From RHKX01 sp963826475 (lineage in GTDB: Bacteria > Actinomycetota > Thermoleophilia > Solirubrobacterales > 70-9), in contig CAWGXC010000003.1 of NCBI GenBank assembly GCA_963826475.1, forward strand, positions 1,922,001-1,986,000: a stretch of 64,000 nucleotides of DNA, read 5' to 3'. A program made the position numbers and the translations under genes. A model generated the notes under the pieces. It was not told where the DNA came from. It saw only the letters and a list, made by a program, of their open reading frames with translations, and did not search any database. This document shows, piece by piece, positions 20,452-28,599 of the stretch (position 1 is its first letter; each line of letters starts with the position of its first letter).

Positions 20452-21093
20452 CTAGCCGAAGGAAACCGAGCGGGGGGCATCGACGAAGTCCGCCAGCGCC
20501 TGCTTGCCTGCGGCCGGCAGCGGGGCGCCGTGGGCCATCAGCAGGACGTCGAAGTCGAGCCGCAGCAATCCGCGCAGCGCGGAGAGCAGACCCTCCTTGG
20601 TGCGATCGGGGTCGTCCATCAGGAAGTCGGGAACGAAGCCGAGGCCGACCTCGTCGAGGACGACCGAGTCCGCGAGCGCGAGCGCGCCCGCACCGATGGC
20701 GATGTGAAGGGCTCCATCGTCGGGCGCGAGCGATCCGACCTCGTGCGCGATGACGCCGGCGACGACCTCCTCCCCCCAGCCGTAGCCGACGACTTCGGGC
20801 GAGCCGGCGCCTTCGAACTCGTGCAGCCCGGGGCGTGGACAGCGAAGGACCGCGTCGAACGCCTCCGCGATCTCGACCGAGGCGCGCAGGTGGTGACGGT
20901 TCGTCAGGACGACCTGCTCGACGCCTCCCGCCTGCTCGAGGGCTGCCAGGAGGCCGTCGGCGCCGACCGGATCGAGCACCGCACGCTGCGGTGCCAGGTA
21001 GTGGGAGTGGACCAGCTGACCGATGCCTGGATGGGTCGCGCTCCAGTGCTCGATGCCGGGCACCACCTCGCTGAGACCCCTGAAGTCGCTCAT
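20452..21093 (-). CDS. degenerate metallo-beta-lactamase-fold protein
   Basis: A 213-residue protein with the layout of an MBL-fold hydrolase: VVPGIEHWSATHP, QRAVLDPVGADGLLAAL, VVLTNRHHLRAS where HxHxDH is expected, IAIGAGALALADSVV and LLMAHGAPLPAAGKQALADFV. The metal motif is altered (RHH, with no DH), so zinc binding and catalysis are doubtful. The 105-nt gap before the neighbouring gene (20347-20451) shows no gene. Divergent from purC. Confidence 0.75.
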   Translation of the reverse strand: MSDFRGLSEVVPGIEHWSATHPGIGQLVHSHYLAPQRAVLDPVGADGLLAALEQAGGVEQVVLTNRHHLRASVEIAEAFDAVLRCPRPGLHEFEGAGSPEVVGYGWGEEVVAGVIAHEVGSLAPDDGALHIAIGAGALALADSVVLDEVGLGFVPDFLMDDPDRTKEGLLSALRGLLRLDFDVLLMAHGAPLPAAGKQALADFVDAPRSVSFG

Positions 21094-21142
21094 TGCGGGA
21101 AGTACATGCCCACGGCGTGCAATCTCAACCGGGGCCCGTTGG

Positions 21143-21148
21143 TAGCCT
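21143..21148 (+). promoter_or_regulatory. -10 element of leaderless purC
   Basis: TAGCCT ends 6 nt before the GTG start of purC, the spacing expected for a leaderless transcript. No convincing -35 is visible. Confidence 0.5.
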
Positions 21149-21154
21149 CGCCGC

Positions 21155-22012
21155 GTGCCTGACTCAGTCGACGACCTCAAGCTCCTGTCCCGCGGCAAGG
21201 TCCGAGAGATCTACGAGTCCGATGAGGACTCGTTGATCATGGTCGCTTCCGACCGAATCTCGGCCTTCGACGTCATCCTTCCCGAGCCCGTTCCCGACAA
21301 GGGAAAGGTTCTCACCCAGATGTCGATCTTCTGGTTCGAGACCACAGGATCGATCGTGCCCAACCACTTCATCGACGAGGCGGTGCCGGCCGAGGTCGCC
21401 GGCCGCGCGATGCGGGTCAAGAAGCTCGAGATGTATCCGGTCGAGTGCGTCGTGCGCGGCTACCTGTCCGGCTCAGGCTGGAAGGAGTACCAGCGCAGCC
21501 AATCGGTCTGCGGGATCGAGCTGCCATCTGGGCTGCAGGAGTCCGACCAGCTCCCCGAGCCGATCTTCACGCCCGCCACCAAGGCCGACGTCGGCGATCA
21601 CGATGAGAACATCGATTTCGAGCGGGCTGCCGAGATCATCGGGGACCGACCGCTGATGGAGGAGCTGAGGCGCGTCTCGATCGAGCTCTACGAGCACGGC
21701 CGGACCCACGCGTTCGAGCGCGGAATCATCCTCGCCGACACCAAGTTCGAGCTCGGCTCCAGCCCGGGTGCGGAGATCGTCCTCGGCGACGAGGTCCTCA
21801 CCCCCGACTCCTCGCGCTTCTGGCCGGCCGATGACTACGAGCCCGGCCGTGGACAGGTCTCATGGGACAAGCAGCCCGTCCGGGATTGGCTCGACGAGCA
21901 GGGCTGGGACCATTCGCCCCCGGCTCCCAACCTCCCCGACGACGTGATCGCCGACACCAGCGCCCGCTACCGCGACGCGTATGAGCGGATCACCGGCCGC
22001 GAGCTGAGTTAG
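21155..22012 (+). CDS. purC: phosphoribosylaminoimidazole-succinocarboxamide synthase
   Basis: A 285-residue SAICAR synthase joining CAIR and aspartate with ATP. Motifs: LLSRGKVREIYESDED (phosphate-binding), VASDRISAFDVILPEPVPDKGKVL, EMYPVECVVRGYLSGSGWKEY, IFTPATKADVGDHDENI and IILADTKFELG, then the signature LTPDSSRFW. Length normal for the long form. GTG at 21155 has no ribosome site but a TAGCCT hexamer 6 nt upstream. Separate from the other purine genes; a cupin follows after 2 nt. Confidence 0.96.
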   Translation: MPDSVDDLKLLSRGKVREIYESDEDSLIMVASDRISAFDVILPEPVPDKGKVLTQMSIFWFETTGSIVPNHFIDEAVPAEVAGRAMRVKKLEMYPVECVVRGYLSGSGWKEYQRSQSVCGIELPSGLQESDQLPEPIFTPATKADVGDHDENIDFERAAEIIGDRPLMEELRRVSIELYEHGRTHAFERGIILADTKFELGSSPGAEIVLGDEVLTPDSSRFWPADDYEPGRGQVSWDKQPVRDWLDEQGWDHSPPAPNLPDDVIADTSARYRDAYERITGRELS

Positions 22013-22014
22013 CC

Positions 22015-22440
22015 ATGGAGGAAGGGACCTCTAGAGCGCGGCTCGAGGACGAGGCCCCGGACCGGTTCGTCCCGCTCAGGCGTCAGCTCGGCGTCACCTC
22101 CTTCGGGCTCAACGAGATCGTCCTGCAGCCCGGCCAGCGGGGGAGGATCCACCTGCACGAGCGCCAGGAGGAGGTCTTCTTGGTGCTGGCAGGGGAGTTG
22201 ACTATTACGATCGAGGCGGAGGAGCAGGTCCTCGCCGAGGGCGAGTTGATCCGCGTCGCCCCGGCGCTGCGCCGGCAGCTGATCAACGCCTCCCGGCAGC
22301 CCCTCAGGCTGCTGGCGATGGGCGGCGACGGCGAGCATCGGGGACGTGACGCTCAAGCGTTCGAGGACTGGGACGCGCAGGCCGGCGCATCGCCGGCCGA
22401 GATCCCGCTTCCCGCGGATCTGCCGGTCCCCGGCACCTAG
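22015..22440 (+). CDS. cupin domain protein
   Basis: A 141-residue single-domain cupin. Motif 1 is GQRGRIHLHERQEEVFLVLAGEL (HxH...E metal ligands and the turn G), motif 2 is GELIRVAPALRRQLINAS, where the usual motif-2 His is not apparent. Starts 2 nt after the purC stop, so it is co-transcribed with purC. Followed directly by a hairpin. Function unknown. Confidence 0.83.
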   Translation: MEEGTSRARLEDEAPDRFVPLRRQLGVTSFGLNEIVLQPGQRGRIHLHERQEEVFLVLAGELTITIEAEEQVLAEGELIRVAPALRRQLINASRQPLRLLAMGGDGEHRGRDAQAFEDWDAQAGASPAEIPLPADLPVPGT

Positions 22441-22458
22441 GGCCGGAACGGTCCGGCC
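22441..22458 (+). terminator. hairpin directly after the cupin stop
   Basis: GGCCGGA, loop ACGG, TCCGGCC: a perfect 7-bp stem starting at the base after the stop codon. No T-run, but its position fits a terminator for purC-cupin. Confidence 0.45.
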
Positions 22459-22471
22459 GGGGGCGCCCGGC

Positions 22472-22477
22472 TACCCT
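22472..22477 (+). promoter_or_regulatory. -10 element of the sulfotransferase gene
   Basis: TACCCT 9 nt before the ATG at 22487, implying a leader of only a few nucleotides. Confidence 0.35.
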
Positions 22478-22486
22478 GGACCGTGA

Positions 22487-23485
22487 ATGGCCCAGGCGAT
22501 CCTGATCCAGGGAATGCGGCGCTCGGGGACGACGATCCTCTACGACGCGCTGCTCGAGGATCCCGAGCTGCACTGCTTCTACGAGCCCCTGCGCGAGGAC
22601 ACCGAGACGCCGGGCGGCGGCAGCGACGCCCGCGAGAGCGATCCCTTCGCCGAGACGCGGGCGCTGCGCGCCGCCTATCGAGAGGCGCACTTCCCCGAGG
22701 TCCCGATCGAAGACTTCAACTGCGGTGGACCCGGAAATCCGGCGATGGAGCTCGGGCCGGATCTGCCCGCGCACTGCTCAGGCTTCCTGGCAGAGCTGCT
22801 CGGGCGCGAGGAGCCGGTGATGATCAAGGAGACCCGCTTCTACGACAAGCTCGAGGCGGTCAAGGCGCTCTCCCCTCCTGACACGGTCTTCGTCCACGTC
22901 GTCCGCGACCCCAGGGCCGTCGCGGCCTCGATGATGATGGGCCGGGGGCGGAAGCGGGCCGGTTCCTACTCGACCCCCGAGTCCTTCTTCGCCGAGCGCG
23001 AGCGGCGCAAGCTCTGGTCATCCCGACAGCTCTCGCAGCTGCTCCTCGAGCGCCCGGAGTACTCGCATCTGCGCCGGCCCGCCAACTTCATGCGCATCCT
23101 GCTGGTTTGGAAGCACACCTTCGAGAGCACCTATCGCGACGGCCGCCGCCTCTTCGGCGACCGCTACGTGCTGCTCCGCAACGAAGAGCTCCGCGCCGAC
23201 CCGGTCGGCGGCCTCTCCCTCGTCTATCGCGCGGCGGCCCGGCCCACGCCCCCGGTCGTGGCTGACTGGGCGCGCGGCAAGGTGAGGCCGCCCGAGGTCC
23301 CCTACGCTGCAACCGATCCGCGTTGGACCGAGGCGTTCGCCGCGCTCGGAATGCGCGAAGCACTCGAGGCCGCCGGCTACCCGGGGCTCGCCGAGGACGT
23401 CGCCGACGCGCGAGGGGCGAGCCGGCTGCAGGGAATGATGGGTCGCGCTCGCGCTCGCGTGAGCCGTGGGCGCAACGGCTCCTGA
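22487..23485 (+). CDS. sulfotransferase family protein
   Basis: A 332-residue PAPS-dependent sulfotransferase. Near the N-terminus IQGMRRSGTTILYDALLEDP is the 5'-phosphosulfate loop. FYEPLRED carries a Glu at the position of the catalytic base, PVMIKETRFYDKL supplies a Lys, and VFVHVVRDPRAVAASMMMGR is the 3'-phosphate-binding motif. It is more divergent than the sulfotransferases at 27-41 kb. Lies alone between purC-cupin and purS, with its own likely promoter. Acceptor unknown. Confidence 0.85.
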   Translation: MAQAILIQGMRRSGTTILYDALLEDPELHCFYEPLREDTETPGGGSDARESDPFAETRALRAAYREAHFPEVPIEDFNCGGPGNPAMELGPDLPAHCSGFLAELLGREEPVMIKETRFYDKLEAVKALSPPDTVFVHVVRDPRAVAASMMMGRGRKRAGSYSTPESFFAERERRKLWSSRQLSQLLLERPEYSHLRRPANFMRILLVWKHTFESTYRDGRRLFGDRYVLLRNEELRADPVGGLSLVYRAAARPTPPVVADWARGKVRPPEVPYAATDPRWTEAFAALGMREALEAAGYPGLAEDVADARGASRLQGMMGRARARVSRGRNGS

Positions 23486-23516
23486 AGGCGCGCCCGGTTC
23501 GCGCCCACCCATCCTC

Positions 23517-23522
23517 TAGGCT
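23517..23522 (+). promoter_or_regulatory. -10 element of leaderless purS
   Basis: TAGGCT ends 7 nt before the GTG of purS. Same spacing and almost the same hexamer as at thiE. Confidence 0.55.
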
Positions 23523-23529
23523 CGGCCAG

Positions 23530-23766
23530 GTGCTTGCACGCGTTCTGATCAGGCCGAAGGGGGGGATACTCGATCCCCAGGGCAAGGCTGTCGAGCGCGC
23601 GCTTCCGGCGCTCGGATTCGTCGGCGTCAGCGAGGTTCGCGTGGGCCGCCTGGTCGAGCTCCAGATCGACGATCCCTCTCGCCTCGAGGACCTGTGCGAG
23701 CAGCTGCTCGCCAACCCACTCGTCGAGGACTATGAGATCGAGCTGATCGAAGAAGCGAGAAGTTGA
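23530..23766 (+). CDS. purS: FGAM synthase subunit PurS
   Basis: A 78-residue PurS, the small bridging subunit of the three-part formylglycinamidine synthase (PurS-PurQ-PurL). Typical features: ARVLIRPKGGILDPQGKAVERALPALGF at the start and ANPLVEDYEIEL near the end. The frame is open for over 200 nt upstream through the sulfotransferase end, but the GTG at 23530 gives the family N-terminus and sits 7 nt after TAGGCT. purQ starts 4 nt after its stop. Confidence 0.93.
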   Translation: MLARVLIRPKGGILDPQGKAVERALPALGFVGVSEVRVGRLVELQIDDPSRLEDLCEQLLANPLVEDYEIELIEEARS

Positions 23767-23770
23767 TCGG

Positions 23771-24439
23771 GTGATCTTCGCGGTCCTGCGCTTCCCGGGC
23801 TCATGCGACGAGGTCGACGCCGCCCTCGCCTGCGACCGCGTCGGAGAGTCGCGGATCATCTGGCACGGCGATACGGATCTCGGCGACGCCGACGCCGTCG
23901 TCATCCCCGGCGGCTTCTCCTATGGGGACTACCTCCGCGCGGGGGCTATCGCGCGCTTCGCGCCGATCATGGAGCGGGTCCGCGAGTTCGCCGATACCGG
24001 CGGCCCCGTGCTCGGCATCTGCAACGGCTTCCAGGTCCTCTGTGAGGCGGGGCTGCTCCCAGGGGCCCTGTTGCCCAACGACGGCCTGCGCTTCCTCTGC
24101 CGCCAGGTCGAGCTCGAGGTGGTGGAGAACGGCTCCGCCTGGACTCGCGCCTGCGCGGTCGGCGAGCGCCTCTCCGTCCCGGTCAAGCACATGAGCGGCC
24201 GCTACTTCGCCCCGGCGGAGGTGCTCGCCGAGCTCGAGGCCGGCGATCAGGTCGTGCTCCGTTACGCACCCGGTCAGAACCCGAATGGCTCGATCGATGA
24301 CATCGCCGGGGTCCGCAACGAGGCCGGCAACGTCGTCGGCCTGATGCCGCACCCCGAACATGCCGTGGATTCACTGACCGGCTCGACCGACGGGCTGCGC
24401 CTGTTCGAGTCGGCGGCCCGGGTTCTCGCCGCCGCATAG
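23771..24439 (+). CDS. purQ: FGAM synthase glutaminase subunit
   Basis: A 222-residue class I glutamine amidotransferase that supplies ammonia to PurL. Motifs: PGGFSYGDYLRAGAIARFAP (oxyanion), GICNGFQVLCEAGLLPGALL with the nucleophile Cys, and GLMPHPEHAVD with the catalytic His and Glu. GTG start 4 nt after purS. The partner purL is about 20 kb away, an unusual separation. Confidence 0.96.
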   Translation: MIFAVLRFPGSCDEVDAALACDRVGESRIIWHGDTDLGDADAVVIPGGFSYGDYLRAGAIARFAPIMERVREFADTGGPVLGICNGFQVLCEAGLLPGALLPNDGLRFLCRQVELEVVENGSAWTRACAVGERLSVPVKHMSGRYFAPAEVLAELEAGDQVVLRYAPGQNPNGSIDDIAGVRNEAGNVVGLMPHPEHAVDSLTGSTDGLRLFESAARVLAAA

Positions 24440-24477
24440 AAGCCACGTCATTGGCGAGTGTGTCACCCGAGGTCCGC

Positions 24478-24603
24478 GGCGGCCGTCGCGGGTGCGGAGT
24501 GAGGGCCACCCGGTAGGATCACCGGTGGTCGAACCCGCTTCGCGGCGCCGGTCCTGCTCGTTGAGCACTCGCAGGCCCACCGCCGCCTACCGCGACGGCC
24601 GTC
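24478..24603 (+). promoter_or_regulatory. long-range complementary arms in the SulP leader
   Basis: GGCCGTCGCGG (24481-24491) is exactly complementary to CCGCGACGGCC (24590-24600), and the pairing extends by a C-G, a G-U and a G-C outside. The arms enclose about 98 nt within the 215-nt gap between purQ and the SulP gene (24440-24654). A TAGGAT hexamer lies inside at 24514-24519. This could be a structured leader or attenuator; it does not match a riboswitch I know. High GC makes chance pairing possible. Confidence 0.3.
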
Positions 24604-24654
24604 AGGAACAGCACATGCCTCCGCCGCGCTCGCGGCCGCGTAACCGAGCATCCC

Positions 24655-26130
24655 ATGCCCTTCACTCTGCCCAAACTTTCGATGCCGTCGCTGCCCGTGC
24701 TGAGGGTCGAGCTGCTCGCCGGGCTCGTCGTCGCGCTCGCGCTGATTCCCGAGGCGATCTCCTTCTCGATCATCGCCGGGGTCGATCCTCGGGTCGGGCT
24801 CTTCGCGTCCTTCACGATGGCCGTCACCATCTCGTTCGTCGGCGGCCGGCCCGCGATGATCTCCGCAGCGACCGGCGCCATGGCCCTCGTCGTGGTCGGG
24901 CTGGTCAAGGACCACGGCGTGGAATACCTGTTCGCGGCGACGATCCTGGCCGGGCTCCTCCAGGTCACGCTCGGATTGCTCGGCGTGCCCAAGCTGATGC
25001 GCTTCGTGCCCCGTTCGGTGATGACCGGATTCGTCAACGCGCTCGCGATCCTGATCTTCCTGGCCCAGGTTCCCCACCTGATCGAAGGTCAGTACGTCGG
25101 AGCGCTGCTCGTCGTCGTTGGCCTCGCGCTGATTTATCTGGTGCCGCGGATGACCGGGGCCGTTCCGGCCCCACTCGTAGCGATCGTGCTCCTGACCGTC
25201 GCCGCCGTCGCCGGCGGGATCGACGTTCCGACCGTCGGCGATGAGGGCGCGCTGCCCGACTCGCTGCCGATCCTCGGCATCCCGGCCGTGCCCTTCTCGC
25301 TGCAGACCCTGTTCATCATCGCGCCGTATTCCCTGACGTTGGCGGTCGTCGGCCTGCTCGAGTCGTTGATGACGGCGAAGCTGGTCGATGACATCACCGA
25401 GACGAAGTCCGACAAGCTGCGGGAGTCGCGCGGCCAGGGCATCGCCAACGTGGTCACCGGAATGTTCGGCGGGATGGCGGGCTGCGCCATGATCGGCCAG
25501 ACGATGATCAACGTGAAGGCGTCGGGTGCGCGGACGCGACTCTCGACCTTTGCTTCGGGGGCGTTCCTACTGCTCCTGGTCGTCGGCCTCGGCAGCATCG
25601 TCGCGGTGATCCCGATGGCCGCGCTCGTCGCCGTGATGATCCTCGTCTCCGTCTCGACGTTCGACTGGCACAGCGTCGCCCCCGCGACCCTGCGCCGGAT
25701 GCCCGTGGGCGAGACCGTGATCATGCTCGTCACCGTCGTCGGCACGGTCGCAACGAGCAACCTCGCGATCGGCGTCGGCCTCGGGGTGCTGACTGCGATG
25801 GCGCTCTTCGCGCGCCGGGTCGCCCATCTCGTCGAGGTCGAGCGGGTCCTGGATCCAGACGGGACGACCTGCATCTACTCGGTCGTCGGCGAGGTCTTCT
25901 TCGCCTCCGACCAGGAGCTGATCGATTCCTTCGACTTCGGCGGCGATCCTCCGAACGTGATCATCGACATGTCCCGGGCGCACGTCTGGGACGCCTCCGC
26001 GGTGGCGGCGCTCGACGCAATCGAGACCCATTACGCCCGCCACGACGTGGAGGTCACCATCACCGGCATGAACGAGGGCAGCGTGGAGCTGCACACGACG
26101 CTCACGGGGACGCTGACGGCTACTCACTAG
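24655..26130 (+). CDS. SulP-family anion transporter with STAS domain
   Basis: A 491-residue inner-membrane permease of the SLC26/SulP family. About ten or more hydrophobic helices occupy residues 15-385, with ALIPEAISFSIIAGVDPRVGLFAS as the SulP signature near the start and GMFGGMAGCAMIGQTMINVKASGARTRLS in the middle. Residues from about 400 to the end are a cytoplasmic STAS domain (VVGEVFFASDQELIDSF, VIIDMSRAHVWDASAVAALD). Substrate may be sulfate, bicarbonate or another anion. The nearby sulfotransferase block makes sulfate attractive, but that is inference. Confidence 0.92.
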   Translation: MPFTLPKLSMPSLPVLRVELLAGLVVALALIPEAISFSIIAGVDPRVGLFASFTMAVTISFVGGRPAMISAATGAMALVVVGLVKDHGVEYLFAATILAGLLQVTLGLLGVPKLMRFVPRSVMTGFVNALAILIFLAQVPHLIEGQYVGALLVVVGLALIYLVPRMTGAVPAPLVAIVLLTVAAVAGGIDVPTVGDEGALPDSLPILGIPAVPFSLQTLFIIAPYSLTLAVVGLLESLMTAKLVDDITETKSDKLRESRGQGIANVVTGMFGGMAGCAMIGQTMINVKASGARTRLSTFASGAFLLLLVVGLGSIVAVIPMAALVAVMILVSVSTFDWHSVAPATLRRMPVGETVIMLVTVVGTVATSNLAIGVGLGVLTAMALFARRVAHLVEVERVLDPDGTTCIYSVVGEVFFASDQELIDSFDFGGDPPNVIIDMSRAHVWDASAVAALDAIETHYARHDVEVTITGMNEGSVELHTTLTGTLTATH

Positions 26131-26145
26131 CGGCGAACCGCCCTT

Positions 26146-26550
26146 TCAGACCTCGCCGCGCGCTGCCTTGATCTTGCGCCAGCCGCCGGCCCGGTTGTCG
26201 GCGACGATCTGACGGAACATCGCAGTCAGCGCCGGCTCGTTGATCTCATCGCCCTCGCTGAACGCAACCGTGCGGGCCGTCGTGTTCCCGTGGCCGGCGG
26301 TGATGATCCCTTCAGGGTCGGGGACGATCCCGCCGTCGTAGAGAAAGACGTTGACGTGATCCTTGGCGGCGAGCAGGGCGCAGATGTTGCCGTCGAGCAC
26401 GAAGTAGGGCTGGACCGTCCGCTTGATCGACTCCTCCACGGCCGCGTCGACGGAGTGAACGAGGTCGCGGACGCGCAAGCAGATCTCGCGCTGCCACTCG
26501 GGCAGGGGCTCGATGTAGGCGTCGACCCGCGGGTCCCTCTCGTAGGTCAT
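26146..26550 (-). CDS. DUF1801 domain protein
   Basis: A 134-residue cytoplasmic protein of the DUF1801/YdhG type: an N-terminal helix (YIEPLPEWQREICLRVRDLVHS), then AAVEESIKRTVQPYFVLDGNICALLAAKDHVNVFLYDGG, the usual strand-turn core of this iron-chaperone-like fold, and a C-terminal helix ending in RKIKAARGEV. Start ATG 26550. Convergent with the SulP gene and divergent from a glycosyltransferase. No defined function. Confidence 0.83.
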   Translation of the reverse strand: MTYERDPRVDAYIEPLPEWQREICLRVRDLVHSVDAAVEESIKRTVQPYFVLDGNICALLAAKDHVNVFLYDGGIVPDPEGIITAGHGNTTARTVAFSEGDEINEPALTAMFRQIVADNRAGGWRKIKAARGEV

Positions 26551-26555
26551 GGGCC

Positions 26556-26561
26556 TATCCT
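26556..26561 (+). promoter_or_regulatory. possible -10 of the glycosyltransferase operon
   Basis: TATCCT 10 nt before the ATG at 26572, between divergent genes. Would give a leader of about 3 nt. Confidence 0.35.
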
Positions 26562-26571
26562 GCCCGGTTCC

Positions 26572-27639
26572 ATGCGAGTCGGTATCTGCGCCTTCTGGTT
26601 CAACCGCGGGCAGGGCGTCGTCGCCCGCCAGCTTCGCTCTGCGCTCGACGAGCTCGGGCACGAGACGTTCGTGCTGGGCCGGCCTACGAAGGAGAGCTTC
26701 CCGATGCCACAGGACGCGCGGACCGATGACGTCTGGGCCCAGGAGGGGGTCACCCCGGCCTCGAATTTCTTCATCCCCGCCGAGGAGCTGCTCGGCTGGG
26801 CGTCGGAGCATTCGATCGAGGCGTGCTTCTTCGATCAGAACTACGAGTTCACCGAGCTCGCGCAGCTTCGCGCCGCCGGCGTGCGCACGATCGGCCGGTT
26901 CGTCTGGGAGCGCTTCAGCGACGAGCACGTCGCCCCGGCGAAGGAGGCGTACGACCTCGTCTACTCGATGACGCGCGCCGAGCAGGAGCGTTACTCGACG
27001 ATGGGAATCGAAGCCCCGTACATCCAATACGGGGTCCACCCCGAGTACGACGCCTACGTGCCCAACCGGCCGACGGACGTGGTCGACTTCCATTACCACG
27101 CCGGTCTGCTCGGCAAGCGCAAGCCATTCAAGGAGGTCATCCGCGCCTTCAGCGCGACCTCCGAGCCGGAGCTCCGACTGGTCGTCAAGGCCCAGATCGA
27201 ACGGCGGATGAACTTCCTCGAGAAGGCGGTCGCGAAGGACTCACGGGTCGAGCTGATCCTCGAGGACCTGCCGACCGACGAGCACCTGCAGAAGTTCGCC
27301 GACTCTCACGTCTGCATGGCACCGGCCCGCTGGGAGGGCCTCGGGCTGCACCTCTACGAGGCGATCGCGTTCGGGATGCCGATCGTCTGCAACGACGACC
27401 CGCCGATGAACGAGCTGGTCGTCGATGGCGTGAACGGGCTGCTCGTCCCCTCTCATCCCGACGGGCTGGCGAACTCCGGCATCCCGGCGAAGACCGTCGA
27501 CGTAGAGGCCCTGACGCAGGCGATCTCGCGCCTCGCCGACCCGGGACTGCGCGCCGAGCTGTCGGCCGGCGCACTCGAGACCCGCAAGGAGCGAAGCTGG
27601 CAGCGCACGGTCGAGGACGTCGCCGAGCTGCTCGGCTGA
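26572..27639 (+). CDS. GT4-family glycosyltransferase (paralogue 2)
   Basis: A 355-residue GT-B glycosyltransferase. Opens with MRVGICAFWFNRGQGVVARQ; the C-terminal nucleotide-sugar domain has PARWEGLGLHLYEAIAFGMP (EX7E) and NDDPPMNELVVDGVNGLLVP. Most similar by eye to the 7473 paralogue (same WFNRGQGVVARQLRSALD segment). The open frame extends into the divergent DUF1801 gene; start placed at conserved MRVGI. First gene of the run GT-sulfotransferase-methyltransferase-GT-GT. Probably cytoplasmic, acting on a membrane-linked acceptor. Confidence 0.9.
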   Translation: MRVGICAFWFNRGQGVVARQLRSALDELGHETFVLGRPTKESFPMPQDARTDDVWAQEGVTPASNFFIPAEELLGWASEHSIEACFFDQNYEFTELAQLRAAGVRTIGRFVWERFSDEHVAPAKEAYDLVYSMTRAEQERYSTMGIEAPYIQYGVHPEYDAYVPNRPTDVVDFHYHAGLLGKRKPFKEVIRAFSATSEPELRLVVKAQIERRMNFLEKAVAKDSRVELILEDLPTDEHLQKFADSHVCMAPARWEGLGLHLYEAIAFGMPIVCNDDPPMNELVVDGVNGLLVPSHPDGLANSGIPAKTVDVEALTQAISRLADPGLRAELSAGALETRKERSWQRTVEDVAELLG

Positions 27640-27678
27640 GGGCGACCGGCTCGCCTTTCCTGGCAACCTAGATACCCA

Positions 27679-28599
27679 ATGGCCCTGTTCACAAAGAAGC
27701 GAGGTACGGTCGATCCCGTGCCGTTCATCGTCGGTGTCGGCCGCTCCGGCACGACGATGCTGCGGCTCATGCTCGACGCCCACCCCGCGCTCACGATCCC
27801 ACCGGAGACGCATTTCGTTCCCAACCTGATCGACGCGATCGAGGCCGGCGCGACCCCGGAGCAGGCGGTCGAGACGATGACCGCCGTCCGCCAGTGGGGC
27901 GACCTGGGGATCGAGACCGACGAGGTCCTCTCGCGCTGGCGGGCGCTTGATCGCTTTGACGCCCCCGAGGCGCTGAGGGCGTTCTACGCGATCTATCAAG
28001 AGCGCCAGGGCAAGCCGCGCTGGGGCGACAAGACGCCGATCTACGTCAAGAACATGCGCAAGATCGAGAAGACCCTCCCCGAGGCGCGGTTCATTCACGT
28101 GATCAGGGACGGCCGCGATGTCGCCCTCTCCCGCTGGAAGCGGACGCTCGGCGACAAGGCTCCGGCACCGTCCTCCCAGGTGGCCGAGGGCTGGCAGCGA
28201 CGGATCCGCCGTGCCCAGAAGCAGGGCGGCAAGCTCGATCATTACCTCGAGCTCCGCTACGAGGACCTGGTCATCGACACCGAGCCGAACCTGCGCAAGA
28301 TCTGCGAGTTCCTCGAGCTCGACTGGGATCCGGTGATCCTCCGCTATTACGAGCACGCCGCCGAGCGGATGGCCGAGATGGCACGCGACCTGCCGGCGAC
28401 CGATGGCAAGCCCACCCGCCCCGGCGAGGAGCGGATGCAGGCCCATGCGATGACGCAGAAGCCTCCGGACCCGAGCGCGATGTACCGGTGGAAGGAGACG
28501 ATGTCGGCCGACGACGTCGCGGCCTTCGACGCCGTCGCAGGCGAGCTCTTGGCGGAGCTCGGCTACGAGGTCAGCGCGCCGGCGGGCACCGGCACGTGA
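27679..28599 (+). CDS. TPST-like sulfotransferase
   Basis: A 306-residue Sulfotransfer_3 protein with the layout of tyrosylprotein sulfotransferases. GVGRSGTTMLRLMLDAHP is the 5'-phosphosulfate loop with its Arg; PPETHFVPN holds the Glu matching the catalytic base of animal TPST; RWGDKTPIYVKN holds the matching Lys; RFIHVIRDGRDVALSRWK is the 3'-phosphate site; and LRYEDLVIDTEPNLRKICEFLELDWD follows. No signal peptide, so cytoplasmic, unlike animal TPST in the Golgi. Acceptor (glycan or tyrosine) unknown. Stop overlaps the next GTG. Confidence 0.9.
   Translation: MALFTKKRGTVDPVPFIVGVGRSGTTMLRLMLDAHPALTIPPETHFVPNLIDAIEAGATPEQAVETMTAVRQWGDLGIETDEVLSRWRALDRFDAPEALRAFYAIYQERQGKPRWGDKTPIYVKNMRKIEKTLPEARFIHVIRDGRDVALSRWKRTLGDKAPAPSSQVAEGWQRRIRRAQKQGGKLDHYLELRYEDLVIDTEPNLRKICEFLELDWDPVILRYYEHAAERMAEMARDLPATDGKPTRPGEERMQAHAMTQKPPDPSAMYRWKETMSADDVAAFDAVAGELLAELGYEVSAPAGTGT

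Noticed and set aside
24525..24655. Small reading frame starting GTG after TAGGAT before the SulP gene, considered as a cysteine leader peptide
   Set aside because: Only one Cys, no poly-Cys or known leader-peptide pattern, and the frame continues into the SulP gene as a shadow.
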